The notes below the pieces were generated by a model. The model was not told the origin of the DNA. It saw nothing but the letters and a program-made list of their open reading frames with translations, and did not search any database. From positions 1 to 51,956 of the forward strand of contig SIAJ01000033.1 in the NCBI GenBank assembly GCA_009691845.1: a stretch of DNA of 51,956 nt, in the 5' to 3' direction. Below are positions 6,829 through 15,499 of the stretch, one piece after another. The stretch comes from Gemmataceae bacterium (GTDB taxonomy: Bacteria > Planctomycetota > Planctomycetia > Gemmatales > Gemmataceae). The position numbers were made by a program, and so were the translations under genes. Every line of letters begins with the position of its first letter. Within the stretch, counting starts at the first letter, position 1.

Positions 6829-8952
6829 ATGCGTGTATCTCGGATCGTCCTCTTGTTCAGCGGCCTCCTGCTCCCGCTGGCCTCGGCGCAGGAACCGAAG
6901 AAAGCCGCGCCGCCGTTGCCCGGCGAAAAAATGATTCAGGCGTACTTCCAGCGTCAGGCGAAAGAGATTGGCGACACCACGCTCAAGGACTTCAAGACGA
7001 AGGAAGAGTGGGAGAAGGCGAAGCCGGAACTTCGGCGACAGTTGATGGAGATGCTCGGTCTCTGGCCCATGCCCGCTCGCACCGAGTTAAACGCGAAGGT
7101 CACTGGCAAGATTGAACGGCCGAAGTTCACGGTTGAGAAAGTCGTCTTCGAGTCGATGCCTGGTCTGTACGTCACGGGGAACCTGTACATCCCGAAGCCG
7201 GCACCCGTGAAAGCACCGACGATTCTCTACGTTTGCGGGCATGGCAACGTCGTCAAGGACGGCGTTTCGTTCGGCAGCAAGGTTCACTATCAGCACCATC
7301 CGGCCTGGTACGCGGAGCATGGCTACGTATCGCTGGTGATTGATACGTTGCAACTCTCGGAGATTCCCGGCCTGCATCATGGCACCTATCGGGACAAGAT
7401 GTGGTGGTGGCACACGCTCGGCTACACGCCGGCCGGCGTCGAATGCTGGAATGCGATGCGGGCTCTCGACTATCTCGAAACCCGGCCCGAGGTCGATGCG
7501 AAACGGTTTGGTGTTTCGGGCCGATCTGGTGGCGGAGCCTACTCGTGGTGGATCTCGGCGACCGACGAACGGATTCAAAGCTCCGTACCGGTTGCGGGCA
7601 TCGCCGATTTGCAGGCTCAGTTGAACGAGGGCTATGCCGGCGGCCGGCTGGAGAAGGGGGTGATCGCCGGCCATTGCGATTGCATGTTCATGACCAACAC
7701 CTATCGCTGGGACTTCGCGACCGTGGCCGCGCTGGTGGCGCCTCGGCCCCTCTTGCTCGGCAACAGCGACAAGGATGACATTTTCCCGGTGCCCGGCTAT
7801 CGCCGGCTGGCCGAGAAAACGCGCAAGATTTACGAGCTGTACGGGGCCGGCAACAAGTTCCAACTGCTGGAAACGCAAGGCAAGCACGAGGACACGGTCG
7901 AACTCCGTGCCGGCGAATATCGCTGGATGAACCGCTGGCTCACCAACAACGACCAGGCAGTGGCCGAGGATCAATTCGAGCGTTTTACACCACAAGAACT
8001 GAAGGTGCTGGAGAAAACTCCGGAAGGTCAGGTGAACACGACCATCCAGGATCTGTTCATCAAGCCCGCGAGCATTGACCTGCCGAAGTCGGCGGAGGTT
8101 GTCCAGAGTTGGTGGCCAGGCGAGAAAGCGAAACTGGACAAGGCACTTCAAGAAAAGGTCTTCGCGGGTTGGCCCAAGAACGTTCCCGAACTGGCTGCGA
8201 AGCCCGCTGGAGACCAGACGCATGACGGCGTTCGCCTGCGTGCCTGGGATTTCACAAGCGAGGAAGGGGTCGCTTTGCGTCTGTGGTTCATGACGGCCGG
8301 TGATGCCAAGCCGACGCTTGTGGTTCTCAACCTGCTCGATGATGCGGGCTGGACCGAGTGGTGTGCCGATCTGGGGCCGGAGTTCGCGGAAGTTCTGCAA
8401 CTCCCGACGCCGGTGAAGCGCGACGAGGCGAAATTCAAGCAGAACCGGGCCGTCATGGAGAAACAAAAATGGGCGTTCGCTGCCGTCTGCCCGCGTGGCA
8501 TTGGTCCAACCAGGTGGGCCGAGCCGGGATCCACGAGCGATATTCAGTATCGACGTCGCTTCGCTCTCGTCGGGCAAACGCTCGATGGGATGCGGGTCTG
8601 GGACGTTCGCCGGGCGTTTCAATCGCTCAAGGCCAACCCGGACTTGAAGGGCGTGCCGCTCTGGATGCAAGGCAAAAAAGAGATGGCCGGCATCGCTCTC
8701 TATGCGGCGATGTACGAGCCGGAAGTCGCCCGGCTGGACCTCTGGCACTTGCCGGCATCGCACCGTGACGGGCCCACGCTGCTGAATGTGCGCAAGCATC
8801 TCGATCTTCCGCAAGCGTTGGCACTCGTCCATCCGCGAAGTGTCAAGCTGTACGTGAAGGATGCCGAGGCGGCCAAAGCCTGGGCGTGGCCGTTAGATTT
8901 ACAGAAGGCACTGGGCAAGGAGTCGTTGCAAGTGCGCATCGTGGGCGATTGA
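6829..8952 (+). CDS. Secreted tandem alpha/beta-hydrolase (acetyl-xylan-esterase-like), second half degenerate
   Basis: The 707-aa protein begins with a signal peptide (cleavage near ASA-QE, residue 20) and has a GAGGAG ribosome site. The first hydrolase domain (~95-370) resembles the acetyl xylan esterase/dienelactone hydrolase group. It has a nucleophile elbow GRSGG with Ser233, an acid residue in DKDD (314-317), and His353 in GKHEDT. Residues ~440-707 look like a second hydrolase domain, but the position expected for the elbow reads MQGKKEMAG without the serine, so this half is probably structural. Inference: an exported esterase attacking acylated polysaccharide. It is a monocistronic gene flanked by family B repeats. 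Confidence 0.85.
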   Translation: MRVSRIVLLFSGLLLPLASAQEPKKAAPPLPGEKMIQAYFQRQAKEIGDTTLKDFKTKEEWEKAKPELRRQLMEMLGLWPMPARTELNAKVTGKIERPKFTVEKVVFESMPGLYVTGNLYIPKPAPVKAPTILYVCGHGNVVKDGVSFGSKVHYQHHPAWYAEHGYVSLVIDTLQLSEIPGLHHGTYRDKMWWWHTLGYTPAGVECWNAMRALDYLETRPEVDAKRFGVSGRSGGGAYSWWISATDERIQSSVPVAGIADLQAQLNEGYAGGRLEKGVIAGHCDCMFMTNTYRWDFATVAALVAPRPLLLGNSDKDDIFPVPGYRRLAEKTRKIYELYGAGNKFQLLETQGKHEDTVELRAGEYRWMNRWLTNNDQAVAEDQFERFTPQELKVLEKTPEGQVNTTIQDLFIKPASIDLPKSAEVVQSWWPGEKAKLDKALQEKVFAGWPKNVPELAAKPAGDQTHDGVRLRAWDFTSEEGVALRLWFMTAGDAKPTLVVLNLLDDAGWTEWCADLGPEFAEVLQLPTPVKRDEAKFKQNRAVMEKQKWAFAAVCPRGIGPTRWAEPGSTSDIQYRRRFALVGQTLDGMRVWDVRRAFQSLKANPDLKGVPLWMQGKKEMAGIALYAAMYEPEVARLDLWHLPASHRDGPTLLNVRKHLDLPQALALVHPRSVKLYVKDAEAAKAWAWPLDLQKALGKESLQVRIVGD

Positions 8953-8990
8953 GAGTCGCCCGCACACTCCGAGCTTGTGCAGGAATCGAT

Positions 8991-9071
8991 GTGGGATAGG
9001 CCTCCGGGCCTGTCCCGACGAGTTTCGTGGTACTTACTGACGTTTCGGCAGGCCTGGAGGCCTACCGCCAC
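8991..9071. repeat. Dispersed inverted repeat, family B copy 2, with a family C half-element nearby
   Basis: gtgggataggcctccgggcctg (8991-9012) pairs imperfectly with caggcctggaggcctaccgccac (9049-9071). Immediately after it, gcacacgctctccgtgtgccgactac (about 9086-9112) is a half-copy of the family C palindrome found at 32287-32374, and cgcacactccgagcttgtgc near 8961 looks like a decayed copy. Three repeat fragments therefore occupy this 160-bp junction. Confidence 0.65.
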
Positions 9072-9169
9072 ATTTTTTGATTGATGCACACGCTCTCCGT
9101 GTGCCGACTACTTTGGGGCAATGCTCCCGAAGATTCATAACATTCCCCCATCACCGAGGAATCTCAGCG

Positions 9170-9508
9170 ATGTCCGAAGAGCAAGAAGCAACTGCGGGGG
9201 CAATGGTGCCCGTTCCGCCTCAACCTCAACAAATGCGGCTCGAGATTAACGCCCAGGGGATGACCACGACCTACGCGAACTTCTTTCGCGTGGCGGGCAC
9301 GTTCGAGGAATTGCTTCTGGATTTTGGTTTCCACACCGGGCTGGTGGCCGGGAGTACAGCGGAGCCGGCGAAAGTCACGCACCGCATGATCATGAACTTC
9401 GCAACCGGCAAGCGCTTGCTCGGAGCCCTTCAGGCCGCGATCCTGCGACACGAGCAAACCTTCGGGACGGTCGAAACCGACCCGCAGAAGCGAGTACGGC
9501 GACCATAG
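9170..9508 (+). CDS. DUF3467 domain protein
   Basis: The 112-aa protein matches the small DUF3467 family in its core: YANFFRVAGTFEELLLDFG near residue 43, then a tail with an ATGKRLLGAL-type helix. The chosen ATG at 9170 follows GAGGAA by 9 nt. An upstream in-frame ATG at 9077 would add 31 residues encoded by repeat DNA and is rejected. The function of the family is unknown. It lies 39 nt before the cobalamin gene, so cotranscription is possible. Confidence 0.8.
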   Translation: MSEEQEATAGAMVPVPPQPQQMRLEINAQGMTTTYANFFRVAGTFEELLLDFGFHTGLVAGSTAEPAKVTHRMIMNFATGKRLLGALQAAILRHEQTFGTVETDPQKRVRRP

Positions 9509-9547
9509 GATCGGTCCTATGGGCCTTATCAGACCTGTTCCCGTCCC

Positions 9548-10816
9548 GTGACGAATTTCATGAGCATCGACCCTCCGAAAATTTACGTGGTAGGCATCGG
9601 CGGCGACGGGCTTGCCGGATTGACGAGTCGCGCGCGCGAATTGGTCTCTTCTTGCGAGATACTGGTCGGGTCGGACTCGGCACTACGCTTGTTGCCCGAA
9701 GTGAATGCGGAGCGCTTGAGCATCGGTTCCGATCTGAACGAAGTGACCGAGAATCTGCGGACCAATTTCGGCAAGAAGCGCATCGTCGTCGTGGCCACCG
9801 GCGACCCCCTTTTTTACGGCGTGGCTCGCTATCTCTGCGATCGGCTCGGCAAGGACCGCTTCGAGGTGCTGCCGCACGTCAGCAGCATGCAGCTTGCGTT
9901 CGCCAGGGTGAAGGAAACCTGGGAGGACGCCTACCTCACCGATCTCTCGACCCGGTCGCTAGACGACGTCCTCGATCGCATCCGGATCGCGGAAACGGTC
10001 GGGCTGTTCACCAGCGAAAATCATCATCCCGCACGCATTGCCCGGGAGTTGTTGGTTCGCGGGCTGGATTACTTTCGTGCCTATGTCTGCGAAAACCTGG
10101 GCGGCAAGGACGAGCGCATCACGCAGGGCGAGTTGACCGAAATTCAGGGGATGACGTTCGATCCACTCAACGTGATGATTCTCCGTCGCAAACCCGGCCG
10201 GCCGGATGCACCGCACTCTGCCAAACGGCTGATGCGGTTCGGTAACCCCGACGATGTCTTTGCCCAAAGCCGGCCCAAGACGGGCCTGATCACGCAGGCC
10301 GAGGTGCGAGCGATTGCGCTCGCTCAACTCGATTTGCAATCCGGCTCCGTGATGTGGGACGTCGGGGCCGGCTCCGGATCGGTCGCCTTGGAAGCGGCCC
10401 AACTGGTCGATCCCGGCCGCGTGTTCGCCATCGAACAGGACTCGGCCGACTACCACCTGATTGTTGCCAATGCCGAGACCTATGGCGTGCGCAACGTGCA
10501 GGCCGTCTTCGGCTCGGCACCGGCCGTTTTCCAAGACCTGCCAGCCCCGGATGCCATCTTCATCGGCGGCAATGGCGGAGAGATCTCGCGCTTGCTGGAA
10601 GCTGCGTTCGCCACCTTGCGAAGCGGCGGGCGACTGGTAGTGAACGTCGGCACACTCGAAATGCTTGCACTGACCTACGAGACGCTCAAGCGACTTTCGC
10701 CGAATGTGTCAGTTCTGCTGGTAAACCTCTCCCGGAGCGTTGAGCAGCTGGAGTCGATGCGATTCGAGGCGGTAAATCCCACGTTCCTACTTAGGGCCAC
10801 CAAACTGGCGGTTTAG
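9548..10816 (+). CDS. cobL: Precorrin-6Y C5,15-methyltransferase (decarboxylating), CbiE-CbiT fusion
   Basis: The 422-aa protein combines two SAM-dependent methyltransferases of corrin ring synthesis. The N-terminal CbiE-type tetrapyrrole methylase (~11-215) shows YVVGIGGDGL and VVATGDPLFYG. The C-terminal CbiT-type Rossmann methyltransferase (~245-420) shows DVGAGSGS (271-278) and IGGNGG. Together these methylate C5 and C15 and decarboxylate precorrin-6B to precorrin-8. The start is GTG at 9548, or more conventionally ATG at 9560; neither has a good ribosome site. No other cobalamin gene is in the window. A B12-binding radical SAM protein at 32.4 kb is a possible corrinoid user. Confidence 0.9.
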   Translation: MTNFMSIDPPKIYVVGIGGDGLAGLTSRARELVSSCEILVGSDSALRLLPEVNAERLSIGSDLNEVTENLRTNFGKKRIVVVATGDPLFYGVARYLCDRLGKDRFEVLPHVSSMQLAFARVKETWEDAYLTDLSTRSLDDVLDRIRIAETVGLFTSENHHPARIARELLVRGLDYFRAYVCENLGGKDERITQGELTEIQGMTFDPLNVMILRRKPGRPDAPHSAKRLMRFGNPDDVFAQSRPKTGLITQAEVRAIALAQLDLQSGSVMWDVGAGSGSVALEAAQLVDPGRVFAIEQDSADYHLIVANAETYGVRNVQAVFGSAPAVFQDLPAPDAIFIGGNGGEISRLLEAAFATLRSGGRLVVNVGTLEMLALTYETLKRLSPNVSVLLVNLSRSVEQLESMRFEAVNPTFLLRATKLAV

Positions 10817-11210
10817 GCAGATTGGCCCGTGAAACGCGTCGAAATAATTGCCCTGGCCGCAAACAGATCCGCGACGGTCCGGAATGTTTCCTTCTGGCCA
10901 GTTCGCCCTATCATGCAGGAAGGCGTTGATGGTGAAGGCCCTTCGGTTGATACTCTCGGCGCAATGCTTTGTTGTGGTCGAAAAACGTGCAGCCTGGGAT
11001 GAAGTCTCGCAAGCCTTGGTTCCGAGTTGCCGACGTATACTCAATTGTCTTCTGCGCTTTCAATGGACCTGCGTGAACGACCAGAGCGTGTAGACGTGCC
11101 GGGAGTAGCAATCGCCCGCCCATTCCACCGAACCGGCTCGACCGTGCTGGCCGAATTCAGGCGATCCCGACTGCCGCCTTTGCTGGCGGACCACTCCAGG
11201 AGGGCCTGAC
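10817..11210. other. Intergenic region before the 2-oxoacid dehydrogenase operon
   Basis: This stretch of 394 bp has no supportable gene; the frames of up to 85 codons on both strands lack start signals and recognisable composition. It probably carries the promoter of the operon. A short hairpin (ccgcc-tttgct-ggcgg, about 11174-11189) sits just before the AGGAGG ribosome site of the E1 alpha gene. Confidence 0.45.
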
Positions 11211-12320
11211 GTGCCAAGTCCGCAAAAGTCGTATTCGGGCTCCGAGGATTATCTTCCCCACCGATCGGGCCCGGCAATCAAAGCCGGGCGACGAGTATTT
11301 AGCGGCTTCGATTCCCTGCCGGGTGATCGCTGCCTCGAAATCTACAAAATCATGGTCCGTGCCCGTGCCGTGGAGGAACGGACCCTCAAGATGTCCAAGT
11401 CCGGAGAAGGAATTTTCTGGGTCGGCGGACCCGGGGAAGAGGCCTTCAACGTCTGCCTGGGCCTTCAAGTCCAAAAGGGTTGTGGCCCCGCATTTGACTA
11501 TCTGCACCTGCACTATCGCAATCTCGGCATCATGCTCGCGATGGGCATGTCGATGGCCGATCACATCCGCCAGATGGCGATGACGGCCACGGATCGCCAT
11601 TCCCGAGGCCGCAATTTCGTTTGCCACTATGCGATGCCGGAATGGAATGTCATTCCGGTTACGAGCGTGATCGCAGTCCAGTACGTGATGGCCCCGGGCA
11701 CGGCACTGATGCAAAAGCGGCACGGCGGTAATGGCGTGTCGGTCGTCCTTGGCGGCGATGCGGGATCTTCCGAAGGGGATTTTTCGAGTTGCATGGTATG
11801 GTCCACTCGGCCCGGCAATGAACTTCCCGTTCTGATGATTGTGACCAACAACGGCTTCGGCATCTCGACGTCCACGAAGACCCAACATTCCGAACGTAAT
11901 ATCAGCGATCGCGGCGAGGCGTTCGGAATTCCCGGCGAAGTGGTCGATGGCAACGATCCCGTGGCCACGTGGTTCGCACTCGAACGAGCATTCGAACACT
12001 GCCGAACCACGCGACGGCCGTTCCTTCTCGAAGCAATGGTTTCTCGGCTGCACGGACATTCCTCCTCGAGCGGCGCGGCCCGCGTTCACAACGAAACCGA
12101 CTGCATGAGGGACTTTGAACGCCGGTTGATCCAGGAGGGCGTCATCCATCGCGAGTTGGCCGAACTGGTCTGGCACGACGCTCGCGAAGAAGCCGATGCA
12201 GCCGTTGAGCAAGTGATGAGCGAACCGATGCCGACTCCGGACGACGTCGATCGCTTCACCTATGCTCCGAGCCCAGTGGATGCGGTGTATCCAGAGGATT
12301 ACACGGGGTTGCCGCGATGA
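11211..12320 (+). CDS. Thiamine-diphosphate-dependent 2-oxoacid dehydrogenase E1 subunit alpha
   Basis: The 369-aa protein is the ThDP-binding subunit of a pyruvate or branched-chain 2-oxoacid dehydrogenase complex. It has the ThDP/Mg motif GGDAGSSEGD (181-190) ending in NN (213-214), and the H-Y-x(5-6)-N region CHYAMPEWNVIP typical of the E1 alpha group closest to branched-chain enzymes. It starts at GTG 11211 with a perfect AGGAGG 8 nt upstream. It is the first gene of the operon with E1 beta and E2. Its TGA overlaps a possible ATG of the following small antitoxin-like gene. Whether the substrate is pyruvate, acetoin or a branched-chain acid cannot be decided here. Confidence 0.9.
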   Translation: MPSPQKSYSGSEDYLPHRSGPAIKAGRRVFSGFDSLPGDRCLEIYKIMVRARAVEERTLKMSKSGEGIFWVGGPGEEAFNVCLGLQVQKGCGPAFDYLHLHYRNLGIMLAMGMSMADHIRQMAMTATDRHSRGRNFVCHYAMPEWNVIPVTSVIAVQYVMAPGTALMQKRHGGNGVSVVLGGDAGSSEGDFSSCMVWSTRPGNELPVLMIVTNNGFGISTSTKTQHSERNISDRGEAFGIPGEVVDGNDPVATWFALERAFEHCRTTRRPFLLEAMVSRLHGHSSSSGAARVHNETDCMRDFERRLIQEGVIHRELAELVWHDAREEADAAVEQVMSEPMPTPDDVDRFTYAPSPVDAVYPEDYTGLPR

Positions 12321-12334
12321 AGGCGGGACCAGCC

Positions 12335-12520
12335 ATGACGAACAAGCAAGGCGTGGTGGAGACCATCCAAAATCTGCCCGATGACGCGACTCTGGTGGAG
12401 ATTCGAGAAGAAGTCGAAAACATCACGGCGATTCTCGAAAGCGAAGAGGATGAGATTGCGGGACGGGTCTTCTCAAATGAACAAGTCATGGAGGAGATGC
12501 GTCCAGGCATTTCCAAATAA
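12335..12520 (+). CDS. Small antitoxin-like protein
   Basis: The 61-aa acidic, helical protein (from ATG 12335; an alternative ATG at 12317 overlaps the E1 alpha stop) has a core NLPDDATLVEIREEVENI and a tail with GRVFSNEQVMEEM. This is the shape of the short antitoxins paired with ParE/RelE-type toxins. It is followed by a toxin-like frame whose ATG overlaps its TAA (TAATG), the usual arrangement of such a pair. The role is inferred from arrangement and general resemblance; no search was possible. Confidence 0.65.
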   Translation: MTNKQGVVETIQNLPDDATLVEIREEVENITAILESEEDEIAGRVFSNEQVMEEMRPGISK

Positions 12521-12810
12521 TGTGGGCAGGCCGCGCCCGCATCGAAATGAGCGCGGCAATCGTTTAGTTGGCCGAGCAAGACCCCGATTGGGCTGATACA
12601 TGTCGCGCCAAGATGTTCGAGCGTTTGGAAGCCCTCAAAACGGCCCCTTTTGTTTCATCGATCTTCAGATCGGACAGCCCTCTTGGCGAGATCCGCGAGG
12701 TGCTTGCAGAGAGCTTCAGAATCTACTTCACGGCTAATGAACAACGTAGGATCATCACCATTCATCGCATCCACCACGTTCGCCAGGCTGACCCCGACCT
12801 CGAGGAGTAA
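12520..12810 (+). pseudogene. ParE/RelE-like toxin frame interrupted by one amber codon
   Basis: From the ATG at 12520 (overlapping the antitoxin stop as TAATG) the frame has 96 codons, the normal size of a ParE-like toxin, with a single in-frame TAG at 12565-12567 (codon 16). Downstream, residues 17-96 stay intact and show the C-terminal strand pattern of the family: REVLAESFRIYF, then RRIITIHRIHHVR. Translation could restart at the TTG at 12568, giving an 80-aa form lacking the first strand. Either the toxin is inactivated by one substitution or the short form is used. Its last codons hold the GAGGAG ribosome site of E1 beta. Confidence 0.6.
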
Positions 12811-12813
12811 CCG

Positions 12814-13869
12814 ATGGCGACGTTGGTACAGGCCGTTCGCTTGGCCCTTCATTATGGCGAAGAACATCTCGGCGTGACCGACGTCTTCGGCGAAGATGTC
12901 GGCCCACCGCTTGGCGGCGTGTTCACGGCCACGCAGGGACTGAAGACTGCGTGGAACACTCCTCTTGACGAACGCGGCATCGTCGGCACGGCCATGGGCA
13001 TCGCCTATGCCGGCGGTCGGCCCGTCTTCGAGATTCAATTCTGCGACTATGCGTTCAACGTCATCGATCTTCTGAAAGTGGCTGGCAACCAGCGTTGGGG
13101 AAGTGCCGGGGCCTATCCCATGCCGATCGTGATGATGACGCCCACCGGGGCCGGCATCCGTGGCAGCATGTACCATTCGCATAGCTACGAAAGCTGGGCG
13201 TCGCGCTTGCCGGGCTGGAAGATCGTCATGCCCAGCGACGCTCTCGATGCCTATGGCCTCATGCTCTCCGCCATCATCGACCCCAATCCGGTCATGGTGT
13301 TGTTGCCGAAGGCACTCCTGCGTGTGCGTGGCGACAAACTCATTCCCGGCGAACCCGACGATCCGGCGGAACTCAGTAAACGCATCGACGCGCCTCTGGG
13401 CGATCGCAGCAAGTGGGTGCCCGATTGGCCCGCCGTCGAAAAGTACTTGATCCCCTTCGGCGTCGGCGAACTCGTTCGCGAAGGGCAAACTGCCACCGTG
13501 ATCAGCTATGGCCGCACCTTGCCGCTCTGCGTCCAGGCCGCCGACGAGCTGAAAGCGCAAGGTTTTTCGTTCGATGTCATCGATCTGCGTAGCATCTTCC
13601 CATACGACTGGCAGATGATAAGTCGGAGCGTGCTACGGACCGGACGCGTCGCGATCGTCAACGAAGATACCGAAGTGACCAATTTCGGCGAGCATCTTCT
13701 CAGGCGAATCACCGAAGAGCACTTCTACGATTTGCTCGTTCGTCCGCGATTGGTCCAGGGCCGGCACGTTCCCGGCATCGGGCTGAATCCGATCTACGAG
13801 TCGAACTCTGTGCCGCAACTGGACCAGATTCGCGATGCGCTTCGGACACTGGCAACGGATCCGGCCTAG
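12814..13869 (+). CDS. 2-oxoacid dehydrogenase E1 subunit beta
   Basis: The 351-aa protein has the transketolase-like pyrimidine-binding domain of E1 beta: VFGEDVG (24-30), GGVFTATQGL, NTPLDERGIVG with the conserved Glu53, and EIQFCDYAFN. A C-terminal transketolase domain follows (VISYGRTLPLCVQAADEL, IDLRSIFPYD). It forms the alpha2beta2 E1 with the product of the gene at 11211. The start has GAGGAG 5 nt upstream, located inside the end of the toxin-like frame. The ~490-bp toxin-antitoxin insertion that separates it from E1 alpha is unusual, because these genes are normally adjacent. Confidence 0.9.
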   Translation: MATLVQAVRLALHYGEEHLGVTDVFGEDVGPPLGGVFTATQGLKTAWNTPLDERGIVGTAMGIAYAGGRPVFEIQFCDYAFNVIDLLKVAGNQRWGSAGAYPMPIVMMTPTGAGIRGSMYHSHSYESWASRLPGWKIVMPSDALDAYGLMLSAIIDPNPVMVLLPKALLRVRGDKLIPGEPDDPAELSKRIDAPLGDRSKWVPDWPAVEKYLIPFGVGELVREGQTATVISYGRTLPLCVQAADELKAQGFSFDVIDLRSIFPYDWQMISRSVLRTGRVAIVNEDTEVTNFGEHLLRRITEEHFYDLLVRPRLVQGRHVPGIGLNPIYESNSVPQLDQIRDALRTLATDPA

Positions 13870-13931
13870 CCTCGCCCTCCCAGCCATGGGACACGGCCTG
13901 GCTGAATCGATTCATCCTGGAGAGAGTCATT

Positions 13932-15161
13932 ATGGATTTCGCGTTGCCCGAACTTGGCGAAGGCTTGTACGAGGCGGAATTGATCCGCTGGCTCGTGCAG
14001 CCGGGCGATGCCGTCAAGCGCGGGCAGCCGTTGCTTGAAGTCATGACCGACAAGGCGACCATGGAAGTCCCCGCCCCGTTTTCCGGAAAGCTCACCGCCA
14101 TCCAGGGCGAGCCAGGAACCAAGCTGAAGATCGGCAAAATCATTCTCTCCTACCAACCGACCGCGTCCGGCGAGTCGGCCAGTCTGCCCATACCAGCGGC
14201 CTCGGCCATGCAGGCCGAGCGACCCATCGCTTCGCCGATCACGACCAACAACGGGTCCAAGGGGCCAGGTTCGAATCCGGTCGCGGCACCATCGGTTCGC
14301 CATATGGCTCGCAAGCTGGGCATCGACCTCGAACGCGTGGCCGGCTCCGGACCGGCCGGCCGCATTCTGCTGGAAGACCTGGCTCCGCTCATCGCCAGCA
14401 ACGCGAAGCCGACCAAGGCGAAAGTCGCCGAGCCGATGCAGGACTACGGCCGGCCCGGCACGCGCATCAAGCATCAAGGCTTACGACGCAAAATCGCCGA
14501 GCACCTGCTGGATGCGAAACGTCGGATTCCGCACTACTCATACGTCGATGAATGCGATGTCACCGAACTGGTTCGCCTGCGTACCGGCATGCGTGACGCG
14601 TGTGCCCGTATTGGCATCAAGCTCACCTACCTGCCGTTCTTCGTGAAGGCGCTGGCCGAGGCACTCAAGGAAATCCCGCTCGTCAATAGTTCGCTCGACG
14701 AGGAAGCCGGCGAGATCATCCTGCACGATCGCTACCACATCGGCATCGCGGTGGCCACGCCGGGTGGGCTGGTCGTCCCGGTCATTCGCGATGCGGACAA
14801 GAAAGACCTGTTCACCATCGCCGGCGAGGCCGAGCGGCTGGGAACCGAAGGCAAGGCCGGCAAGGCGCGACGTGAAGACCTGCGTGGCAGCACCTTCACC
14901 GTCACGTCCATCGGCGGCATGGGCGGACTGATCTCGACGCCAATCATCAATCATCCCGAAGTCGGCATCATGGGCGTGGGCAAGGTCATCCGACGCCCGG
15001 TCTACGATAACGAAGGGCACATCAAACCGGCCGATCTGGTGTATCTGTCGTTCTCCTTCGACCATCGCGTTCTGGATGGCGCAGTCGGTGCCGCCTTCGG
15101 CAACGCCGTCAAACGCCATCTCGAACATCCCGCCGCCATGCTGGTCCCCACGCGCCGCTAG
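13932..15161 (+). CDS. Dihydrolipoamide acyltransferase (E2) of the 2-oxoacid dehydrogenase complex
   Basis: The 409-aa protein has one lipoyl domain (1-~78) with the lipoylation site TDKATME (Lys41), a Pro/Ala/Ser linker, a peripheral-subunit-binding domain (~117-153: VRHMARKLGIDLERVAGSG), and the catalytic acyltransferase domain. The latter ends in SFDHRVLDGA with active-site His378 and Asp382. A GGAGAG ribosome site precedes the ATG. It transfers the acyl group from E1-bound ThDP to CoA. The dihydrolipoamide dehydrogenase (E3) gene is not adjacent, so a shared E3 elsewhere is expected. Confidence 0.92.
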   Translation: MDFALPELGEGLYEAELIRWLVQPGDAVKRGQPLLEVMTDKATMEVPAPFSGKLTAIQGEPGTKLKIGKIILSYQPTASGESASLPIPAASAMQAERPIASPITTNNGSKGPGSNPVAAPSVRHMARKLGIDLERVAGSGPAGRILLEDLAPLIASNAKPTKAKVAEPMQDYGRPGTRIKHQGLRRKIAEHLLDAKRRIPHYSYVDECDVTELVRLRTGMRDACARIGIKLTYLPFFVKALAEALKEIPLVNSSLDEEAGEIILHDRYHIGIAVATPGGLVVPVIRDADKKDLFTIAGEAERLGTEGKAGKARREDLRGSTFTVTSIGGMGGLISTPIINHPEVGIMGVGKVIRRPVYDNEGHIKPADLVYLSFSFDHRVLDGAVGAAFGNAVKRHLEHPAAMLVPTRR

Positions 15162-15499
15162 GCGGCCATTTCACAAGTCCCTGGGCAATTCTCGGGATGG
15201 CGAGGCCGACCTCGCCATCGACGAGTCCCTCCAGTCGTTTGCCCTATTTTTCCAGCCGACGAAGATCTCGCTCGGTCGCCCTCCCAACAGGACAACCTGA
15301 TTGTGCTGGCTTTCGGTCGTGCCATCCATGTTGGCAGGACTCACTTTGGCCGAGGCCAGAACCGCGTTCAAGTATTTCGATCATTCCGAGAAAAATCTCC
15401 GAACTTCGCTTTACATTTGGCCGCGCAAAATTATTGCTCTAGATGGTTCTGGTATTCGTTCTTCTCTTGCCGGTTCGATTCACTTTTTGGAAGCTCGCC
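15162..15499. other. Intergenic region between E2 and the papain-like cassette
   Basis: This 338-bp stretch contains the terminator-like hairpin at 15196-15219 and nothing else that could be identified. An in-frame extension of the next gene back to 15443 (hydrophobic, 19 codons) is possible but lacks a ribosome site. Confidence 0.4.
15196..15219 (+). terminator. Hairpin downstream of E2
   Basis: gatggcgagg (15196-15205) pairs perfectly with cctcgccatc (15210-15219) around a 4-nt loop, 34 nt after the E2 stop. It is a compact stable stem in the right place for a terminator of the operon, but there is no T-run after it. Confidence 0.45.

Noticed and set aside
7087..8832. 581-codon minus-strand frame opposite the tandem hydrolase gene
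   Set aside because: It is an antisense shadow of the long, GC-rich coding strand; no conserved motifs, while the plus strand has a signal peptide and catalytic triad.
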